Assembly: GCA_031553035.1 (NCBI GenBank)
Contig: JAVBLY010000012.1
Location: 1-24,393, forward strand
Direction: 5' to 3'
DNA: 24,393 nucleotides
From: JAVBLY01 sp031553035
GTDB taxonomy: Bacteria > Bacillota > Clostridia > Peptostreptococcales > Anaerovoracaceae
Part shown: positions 15,992 through 21,897 of the stretch, piece by piece
Layout: every line of letters starts with the position of its first letter
Position numbering within the stretch: position 1 is the first letter of the stretch
Notes under the pieces: model-generated
Told to the model about the DNA's origin: nothing
The model's database searches: none
Seen by the model: the letters and a program-made list of their open reading frames with translations, nothing else
Made by a program: the position numbers and the translations under genes

Positions 15992-18243
15992 ATTCATATT
16001 TACTAGACAAGTCTGAAGAAATTACAGACTTGGAATTGATATCCAGAACTTTTTTTCTTGATAGAATAAAAAGAGAAGTCAATACTTTGTGTAATGGATA
16101 CGAGGCGCAATTTGCCCGGGGTTCATTTTTTTCCTGGCCGGAACAGTTTAAAAATACAACAAGACCGTGGGTCATGAGTATTGTCAATGAAGTGATTTTT
16201 GATAATCTGCAAAAACCATTTACAAGTAAAAAAATGGAAGAAACTGCAAAGGAATTATTTATTGCAAACGGCGAACAGACCTGGGCTGAGATATTTGGTG
16301 CATACCCTATTGTCGAACAGGCTATGGATCTTATTACACAGGACGTTATAGATCATCTTGCTGAAACTGCCAACCACATTTCAGACTTTACGGATGAACC
16401 TGTTACAGATGTCAGCTCTAACAATGGTGATCTGCATAACAAGGGCAGATCGGTTCATATAATTACGTTGGGATCCGGGAAAAAAATAGTTTATAAACCC
16501 AGAAGCCTAAGGATAGACAATGCCTGGAATTCTATTGCAGGAAAATTGTCTGAGCTAATGAATGTTTCATTATTTTTACCCCGGGTATTTGATTTTGAAG
16601 ATCATGGTTTTGTGGAATTCATTGAAGAAAAACATCCTGAAACTGATGAAGGAAAACGGAGATTATTTTATAAAACAGGTATGATCTTAGCTGCTGCTTA
16701 TATACTTGGCGCATCTGATCTCCATCATGAAAACATAATTCCTCATAATGATCATCCTGTTATTATCGATTTGGAAACCATTACTCACAAAATAAATGAA
16801 AATGAACCATACTATGTGAATTCAACTTTGATACTTCCATATTTGATGCCCAAATCAAAAGCTATAAAATATAACAGGGGGGCATTGACTTCTGATGGGT
16901 ATGGATTTAAAAAGGAAGTAATGTGCGGGTTTGACTCAGCGTACGAAACTATAGTAAAAAACAAAGCTGACTTCCTTGAATGCATTAAAGAGTTTAAAGG
17001 AGCCAAAACAAGATTGATACATAATAATACCCAGTATTATGCCAGCGTCATCGATCTCATATGCGTACCCTCAAAAATAAAAAATAAGCCAAAATCCTGG
17101 ATCAAACTTAAGCTAAAAAGCCTCGGGCTGGACAGTGAAGAAGATATCTCCGCAATTTCCAGAGGTAATATTCCTATTTTTACAGAGAAAATCGACTCCT
17201 TAGAATATCTAAAAGAAAGGATAGATTCCTTGAACAAGGCTGATAAAAAAAGACAGCTGTCCATAATTGAAAATTCTCTTATTGATTTCAAAACAAACAA
17301 TGGTATTGATAAAAAACTTCATATTGCAGAGGAAAAAGCAGATATCACTGAGTTTGTCGAGAGACGACTTAGAAGGTATGAAATGTTGACAGAAAAATAT
17401 TTTAAAAATGAATGCTTGTCATTGGTTCCTGAACATACCAGCCTCAGAGCATTTGTGTCTATAGGAACATCTGTCTTCGCCGAAGGCCTGCTATCCATTG
17501 CCGCATGCCTTGCAGCGTGGGACCGCTGTTTTATGACTGATAGATGGGAAAGCCAACTTAAGAAAATATCGGAGATAATCCACGAAAAACTGGTGTCTGT
17601 AAAATTATCTTATTTTGAATATAACTTCGCGGATGGGCTGACAGGATTTTGTTACATGATGGGAATACTCAGGAAACTGGGACAAGAATGGGCATCTCCA
17701 TTATTTTCTGAATCCATGAAAATGCTGGAAACTCCAAAGCACAAAATAATTCAGAAATCATCGGATATAACAAAAGAGTTGCTGTACAGCAATGCCTCGA
17801 TCCTGCTGACAGGAGAAAACAGTAATGAAAACTACGGCATAATCAAAAATCTCATAAAGGATTTATTAAAAGACCGTAAGTATTCATCCTTAGTGAATGA
17901 AAGTGGTTCTGTATATTTTAATCATAGTTTATTTAAAGTGTTTAGCGATAAGACCGGAATACCGATGGAGCAGGAGCTGCCGGAAACAGACGATTTCCCA
18001 TGTGAGAATGACAGCCTGCTTTTTGGAAACGCAGGATATTTATCATATCTTCTCGATGAGAACAGATTTGATGATGCTGAGAAGCTGGCACAAAAACTGA
18101 TTGCAAGAGAAAAACTCTCATTTGATATAGGAGGAGAAGACTTTGATATGATTTCATTTTTATGCGGTGAACAGGGACTCATATATACATTGATTCGGAT
18201 ATTGTCTGAAGGTGCAATTCCTTCAGTATGGGAGGCACTATGA
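15988..18243 (+). CDS. LanM-like dehydratase with degenerate cyclase domain
   Basis: 751 residues, against roughly 900-1000 for typical LanM. The dehydratase half is complete: Lys170 in VYKPR, Asp244-x-His246-x2-Asn249 and Asp261 match the CylM pattern D347/H349/N352/D364 in exact spacing, and Arg342 with Thr348 matches the elimination pair R506/T512 (CylM numbers from memory). The C-terminal LanC-like half (about 480-751) still shows GLTGFCYMMG, a GNAGYLSYLL block and an ending like LanM (GEQGLIYTLIRIL ... PSVW). Where cyclases have LCHGnaG, this has LLFGNAG (677-683), so the zinc Cys and His are Leu678 and Phe679; the WCxG and xHG ligand motifs are absent too. It should phosphorylate and eliminate Ser/Thr to Dha/Dhb but not cyclise, which fits the Cys-free core. 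Confidence 0.9.
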   Translation: MNSYLLDKSEEITDLELISRTFFLDRIKREVNTLCNGYEAQFARGSFFSWPEQFKNTTRPWVMSIVNEVIFDNLQKPFTSKKMEETAKELFIANGEQTWAEIFGAYPIVEQAMDLITQDVIDHLAETANHISDFTDEPVTDVSSNNGDLHNKGRSVHIITLGSGKKIVYKPRSLRIDNAWNSIAGKLSELMNVSLFLPRVFDFEDHGFVEFIEEKHPETDEGKRRLFYKTGMILAAAYILGASDLHHENIIPHNDHPVIIDLETITHKINENEPYYVNSTLILPYLMPKSKAIKYNRGALTSDGYGFKKEVMCGFDSAYETIVKNKADFLECIKEFKGAKTRLIHNNTQYYASVIDLICVPSKIKNKPKSWIKLKLKSLGLDSEEDISAISRGNIPIFTEKIDSLEYLKERIDSLNKADKKRQLSIIENSLIDFKTNNGIDKKLHIAEEKADITEFVERRLRRYEMLTEKYFKNECLSLVPEHTSLRAFVSIGTSVFAEGLLSIAACLAAWDRCFMTDRWESQLKKISEIIHEKLVSVKLSYFEYNFADGLTGFCYMMGILRKLGQEWASPLFSESMKMLETPKHKIIQKSSDITKELLYSNASILLTGENSNENYGIIKNLIKDLLKDRKYSSLVNESGSVYFNHSLFKVFSDKTGIPMEQELPETDDFPCENDSLLFGNAGYLSYLLDENRFDDAEKLAQKLIAREKLSFDIGGEDFDMISFLCGEQGLIYTLIRILSEGAIPSVWEAL

Positions 18244-18974
18244 AAAGAATAACAGCTTTGATAGGAACAAGATCGAAAAAATCCAACACCCAATATCTCT
18301 GTGAGCTCATTGTGTCCGTAATGAACGAGCATGAACATGAATCAGATTATGAAGTCGAATATATCAGGCCGGGCGATCTTGATATCAAACCCTGCCAGGG
18401 ATGTTCTCTATGTTTTCGAACTGGAGAGTGTCCTCAAAAGGATGATATAGATATGTTAAAGGAGAAATTACTGTCTGCTGATTATATAATCCTGGGGTCA
18501 CCTGTGTATGCTGCAAGTGTCACATCAGATATGAAGCTGTGGATAGACAGATTATCTGTGTGGCTTCACATAATGCCCCTGATCGGCAAGCGGGGAGCAA
18601 TCGTCTCAACCGCCAGCGGTAATAATGAGAATTCGGTCATAGACTATCTGGAGAGAATGGCCTTATCCTTTGGAATACAGCTTGACTATAAATACAATGT
18701 TTATGTTGATGCCGGAAGTGATGTTCTGCTTAGAAATGAAGATGCCGTCAAAAAAGAAATCAGGACCCTGCTCCGAAAAGAGCGAACTGTATCTGAAACA
18801 CAGGAAAATCTGTTCAGGTATTATAACAGACGGTTTTCCAAAATGATAGAAATCGGCAAAAAATACCCGTCGCTTATGACCGGAGAATCAAAACTTTGGG
18901 AGGAGCAGGGATATAATAAATATGATACAATAAATGAAGTAATTGCAAAGTTACCAAAGGGAGAACAACAATGA
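18240..18974 (+). CDS. iron-sulfur flavoprotein (NADPH-dependent FMN reductase / flavodoxin-like fold)
   Basis: A 244-residue flavodoxin-fold protein. ITALIGTRSKKSNTQ forms the FMN phosphate loop, GSPVYAASVTSDMKLWIDRL the flavin-ring loop. A compact Cys52-x2-Cys55-x2-Cys58-x5-Cys64 motif lies between them, the spacing used for a 4Fe-4S cluster in Isf-type iron-sulfur flavoproteins. I chose ATG 18240 (GGGAGG 4 bp upstream, ATGA overlap with the dehydratase) rather than an in-frame ATG at 18228 that lacks a ribosome site. Its place between dehydratase and regulators suggests a tailoring role: reducing Dha/Dhb to D-Ala/D-aminobutyrate, or supplying electrons to a Cys-cluster enzyme. The family call is strong; the substrate is unknown. 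Confidence 0.85.
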   Translation: MKRITALIGTRSKKSNTQYLCELIVSVMNEHEHESDYEVEYIRPGDLDIKPCQGCSLCFRTGECPQKDDIDMLKEKLLSADYIILGSPVYAASVTSDMKLWIDRLSVWLHIMPLIGKRGAIVSTASGNNENSVIDYLERMALSFGIQLDYKYNVYVDAGSDVLLRNEDAVKKEIRTLLRKERTVSETQENLFRYYNRRFSKMIEIGKKYPSLMTGESKLWEEQGYNKYDTINEVIAKLPKGEQQ

Positions 18975-19705
18975 TCAGGATCGCTATTTGCGATGATATG
19001 TTGGATCAGCTCGAACTGACTGCTACGCTTATAAAAAAATATGTGGATGAAAAGAATCTGGGTGCAGCTATTATAACTTTTATCCACCCTGACAAAATGC
19101 TATCAGCAGCTGAGAAAACTCAATTTCACATATATCTTCTTGATATTGTAATGCCTATGGTCACCGGCATAGAATTAGGTATTGAACTTCGGCGAATGGA
19201 TCGCGACGCCCAGATAATCTATGTGACCACTGCGCCGGAATTTGCGCTGGAGTCCTTTGCCGTCAATCCTCTCGGCTATCTAGTGAAGCCTATAGAAAAA
19301 GAAAAGCTGTTTGAGCTTCTGGATCTGGCTTTTTCCCGAACCGGAACATCGGATCAGGCGACTATTGCAGTAAAGACCAAAGAAGGACTTAGAGTTCTTA
19401 ACGCATCATCCATAGTATATTGTGAGCGCCTCAAAAACACAGTATGCTTTGCTCTTTCAAGCGGAGAAAAAGTGGAGTCACGTACCATCAGAACCAAATT
19501 CACAGACTTTATCGCACCTCTTATTGAAAGCGGTCAGTTTATACAGCCCCATGTTTCATTCATTGTCAATATGGATCGTGTGGAAAGACTGACCGACAGA
19601 GAATTTGTCATGCGGGGAGGGGAGATAGTACCAATCACCTCCAAATATTCTGCCCAGATGCGCAGGAAATATCTTGATTATATGTTCAACAGGGGGGGAG
19701 AATAG
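18971..19705 (+). CDS. LytTR-family response regulator
   Basis: 244 residues. The receiver domain has Asp8/Asp9 (ICDDM), the phospho-acceptor Asp58 (LLDIVMP), a conserved Thr in YVTTAPE and Lys in LVKPIEKEK. A LytTR DNA-binding domain follows (about 130-240; ASSIVYCERLKNTVCF, then FIQPHVSFIVNMDRVERL). LytTR proteins bind two direct repeats about two turns apart, which fits the four 21-bp-spaced sites in this window. It starts on an ATGA overlap with the flavoprotein gene and is followed directly by its kinase gene. Confidence 0.94.
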   Translation: MIRIAICDDMLDQLELTATLIKKYVDEKNLGAAIITFIHPDKMLSAAEKTQFHIYLLDIVMPMVTGIELGIELRRMDRDAQIIYVTTAPEFALESFAVNPLGYLVKPIEKEKLFELLDLAFSRTGTSDQATIAVKTKEGLRVLNASSIVYCERLKNTVCFALSSGEKVESRTIRTKFTDFIAPLIESGQFIQPHVSFIVNMDRVERLTDREFVMRGGEIVPITSKYSAQMRRKYLDYMFNRGGE

Positions 19706-20995
19706 ATGGAAGATTTTGTAGCAGATATAGTCCGCTCAGTTGTTACTGCGACCATGTACGCTGTTCTGCTCACTACCCTGGGCGAACCTAAATACAGAAA
19801 AAGATATATTTACATAGCCATCAGCATCATCATCGCTTTAGATGTATTCACCAGTATTTTATTCTATCTGTACGGCGACCTTACCGTTCTTGCCCAATTT
19901 GACATACTGTTTTATTTCATTATGAGTTTTGCAATGAAACCACTGTTCAAAGATACTGTCATGCAGTGGGTGTTCAACTTTCTGACGGCTATGAATGTCT
20001 TCGCCGCAATTATGGTAATAAGCTATCTGGCCGTCCCGTACATGCCGTTTGATGATTATTTAGTTTCGCTGGCAAGACTCATTCTGTTTGCCGTTGTCAT
20101 CCTGCTTTTCAGAAAACTTCGCCCCCTTTACAGGCAGACTGTAAAACAATGGAGAATATTTGCATTTGTAGTATTTGCCATATTCCTGTATTTTGTGTAT
20201 TTCATTGTCTCAAGCGACAGCATCACGGAAGCTATGGATGAAGAGGCCGGGACATTGCTGATTTTCATACTTTTGGGTACGGCAGTCTATGTATGCATTT
20301 TCTACTCCCTTCAAAAAATAGCATCGGAATATTTACTTAAAGAGGAAAATCTCAAGATGCAAAACAGCCGGGATATCATGAATATTTCAATACATTCAAT
20401 GGAATCCCGCCTGCGGATGATGGACGAGATGGAGCAGCAGAATAATGTTGCTCTTCACGACAGACGCCACTTCAACAATATGCTTCTGGAGCTTCTACGC
20501 AGCGGCAAAACAGACGAAGCAATAAAGACTCTTAACCGTCAGGTATCATCATCTCCTGAAACTATCAAAACATACTGTGAGAATACGACAGTCAATGCGG
20601 CAATCAGTTACTATGGTGCATTAATGGAATACAACAATTTTGATTTCATCACAGATCTTGATATACCCGAAGATCTTTCCATAGACTCCATGGAGCTTGC
20701 TATTGTCCTCTCCAATCTTCTGGAAAACGCTGTTCATGCCTGTGAAAAAATGTCTGTCACAAGCGAAAAGTACATACGTTTCACTGCCATCTACACTGGG
20801 CAGCTGCTTATTGAAGTTGAAAATCCATATGATGGTATAATAAAAACAGATGAAAACGGCTATCCTGAATCTGATGTCGCCGGTCATGGCGTGGGAACAA
20901 AAAGTGTCATCGCCTTTGCCGAAACCTATGGTTCCCTAATAGAATACAACTTCAATGACGGCAAATTCCTGGTAAGGATGATTATCGGGTATTAA
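19706..20995 (+). CDS. GHKL sensor histidine kinase (AgrC/ComD-like)
   Basis: 429 residues: about six transmembrane helices in residues 1-210, a short coiled coil (EENLKMQNSRDIMNISIHSM) and a GHKL kinase core. The phospho-acceptor is His251 in LHDRRHFNNMLLELL, the N-box includes SNLLENAVHA (Asn341) and the G-box is GHGVGTKSV at about 393. This layout is typical of kinases that sense peptides. No AgrB-like protease or AgrD-like propeptide is encoded nearby, so the inducer may be the RiPP itself or an outside ligand. It begins immediately after the regulator's stop codon. The next operator begins 2 bp after its own stop, with no terminator visible between. Confidence 0.93.
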   Translation: MEDFVADIVRSVVTATMYAVLLTTLGEPKYRKRYIYIAISIIIALDVFTSILFYLYGDLTVLAQFDILFYFIMSFAMKPLFKDTVMQWVFNFLTAMNVFAAIMVISYLAVPYMPFDDYLVSLARLILFAVVILLFRKLRPLYRQTVKQWRIFAFVVFAIFLYFVYFIVSSDSITEAMDEEAGTLLIFILLGTAVYVCIFYSLQKIASEYLLKEENLKMQNSRDIMNISIHSMESRLRMMDEMEQQNNVALHDRRHFNNMLLELLRSGKTDEAIKTLNRQVSSSPETIKTYCENTTVNAAISYYGALMEYNNFDFITDLDIPEDLSIDSMELAIVLSNLLENAVHACEKMSVTSEKYIRFTAIYTGQLLIEVENPYDGIIKTDENGYPESDVAGHGVGTKSVIAFAETYGSLIEYNFNDGKFLVRMIIGY

Positions 20996-20997
20996 AG

Positions 20998-21076
20998 CTA
21001 ATTCTTTGCAAAACAATGCATATTCTTTGCAGTTACCCTAATATTTACATTGCTATGTTAAATTATGGCTAACATA
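20998..21076 (+). promoter_or_regulatory. LytTR-type operator and promoter (second copy)
   Basis: Two exact copies of ATTCTTTGCA at 21001-21010 and 21022-21031 are 21 bp apart. TATGTT at 21054-21059 can serve as -10, 22 bp after the second copy, the same distance as at the operon promoter. An inverted repeat TATGTTA (21054-21060) / TAACATA (21070-21076) overlaps the expected start of transcription. The only coding sequence downstream is a surface-protein remnant and a small protein. Confidence 0.7.
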
Positions 21077-21139
21077 AATATAATCAATTAATAAGTTGCA
21101 TGTTCACTGGTGGCATATCAAGAAAAACAGTTGAAAAGC

Positions 21140-21211
21140 GACAAATGAAGCAAAGTCAAAGTCGGTAAAGAGACAGGCTATATCTACTCCAAATTTGTAA
21201 TGAGGGCCTAA
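21140..21211 (+). pseudogene. 3' remnant of an SH3b surface-protein gene
   Basis: Read in frame this gives DK-stop-SKVKVGKETGYIYSKFVMRA then TAA, closely matching the last residues of the intact surface protein (YKWYKVKVGKKTGYIYSKYVKKV). A TGG-to-TGA change replaces the Trp. Homology is lost upstream of about 21130, so nearly the whole gene is missing while its promoter (20998-21076) remains. This suggests deletion of a former tandem copy of the surface-protein gene. Confidence 0.8.
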
Positions 21212-21242
21212 CCGTTTATCGACAGTAGTCGGGGGGAACAAT

Positions 21243-21470
21243 ATGACAAAATCAAACATCAATAAAAGTAGAAGAAGAAACGATTTACCGTTTGATAAGC
21301 CCAACAGAGACAGCAATGTTTGGCCAAAGCAAAGCTGTCCTGTATTTTCACCAAGAAAAAATGCTGCAGAGGGGATCAAAGAATGCTGGTACTGTGCATA
21401 CGCTGAATTCCATCTTGGTAAGCAAAAGCCCCTTGATGTTGGCATCTGCAATTGGCCCAGAAAATCGTAA
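21243..21470 (+). CDS. small four-cysteine hypothetical protein
   Basis: A 75-residue, basic, probably cytosolic protein with a strong ribosome site (GGGGGGAA at 21231-21238, 4 bp before ATG). Four cysteines, Cys32, Cys48, Cys51 and Cys69 (in QSCPVF, ECWYCAYAEFHL and VGICNWP), suggest a zinc-binding or redox site. There is no signal peptide or membrane segment. The ribosome site and patterned cysteines argue that it is a real gene; I do not know its function. A 172-codon open frame on the opposite strand overlaps it but lacks support. Confidence 0.6.
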   Translation: MTKSNINKSRRRNDLPFDKPNRDSNVWPKQSCPVFSPRKNAAEGIKECWYCAYAEFHLGKQKPLDVGICNWPRKS

Positions 21471-21744
21471 ATTGACTCTTGGGCGCCAACCCCTTCTTCT
21501 ATATAGCTTAGATTATTCATGCTGTCAACATAACATCTGATCGGGAGCTTTACAGTTTTTTTTCGGATTTCTGCCACGAATTTTAGATAATGTAGGGAAA
21601 AAGGGGTGTTTTCGTAATACACGTGTCACGAATTTTTGATTATGTGTGGATTTGCCAACATTATCTCGATTTCATACCCAAATTCCAAAAAAAAGTTGTT
21701 TTTGCTAAAAGCGGTGGAGAAAGCAGAAAACCGGATTGTTTCAT
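21471..21744. other. non-coding gap with degenerate direct repeat
   Basis: I see no convincing gene here. An imperfect direct repeat of 23 bp (cacgaattttagataatgta at 21575 onward, cacgaatttttgattatgtg at 21627 onward) lies 52 bp apart. No clear terminator follows the small protein. This may be debris from the same rearrangement that left the surface-gene remnant. Confidence 0.5.
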
Positions 21745-21810
21745 CAATTATACGCAAAAACACGTCAATTCTTTGCAGCACCCCTTTTTTTTACGATATC
21801 ATGCTATGAT
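21745..21810 (+). promoter_or_regulatory. LytTR-type operator and promoter of the surface protein
   Basis: Half-sites ATTATACGCA (21747-21756) and ATTCTTTGCA (21768-21777) are 21 bp apart. A T-run follows, then TATGAT at 21805-21810 (a good -10, 27 bp after the second half-site) or TATCAT at 21797-21802 (19 bp). There is no -35 box. The 45 bp from 21737 to 21781 recur exactly at 24349-24393. The 5' leader to ATG 21898 would be about 80 bp. Confidence 0.72.
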
Positions 21811-21897
21811 CCATGCAGTTAATTATGGACAAATTCCATCAAATAGGTACAAGTAAAAGAGATTTTGGATCTTATACCTGAGAAAGAGGGAAAACAA

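Noticed and set aside
15988..18243. Frameshifted or truncated LanM
   Set aside because: The frame is open throughout and the C-terminus still aligns with the normal LanM ending (GEQGLIYTLIRIL ... PSVW). It is shortened internally and has lost zinc residues rather than being broken.
18971..20995. Complete agr-type quorum-sensing locus
   Set aside because: Only the kinase and regulator are present; I found no AgrB-like membrane protease or AgrD-like propeptide in any frame nearby.
21104..21622. Minus-strand 172-codon open frame
   Set aside because: It has no ribosome site, crosses the surface-gene remnant and the small Cys protein, and has patchy composition. It is probably chance, though a short fragment near 21471-21560 might be old coding debris.
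21865..21897. TTG at 21865 as surface-protein start
   Set aside because: ATG 21898 has a ribosome site 7 bp upstream and gives a standard signal peptide.
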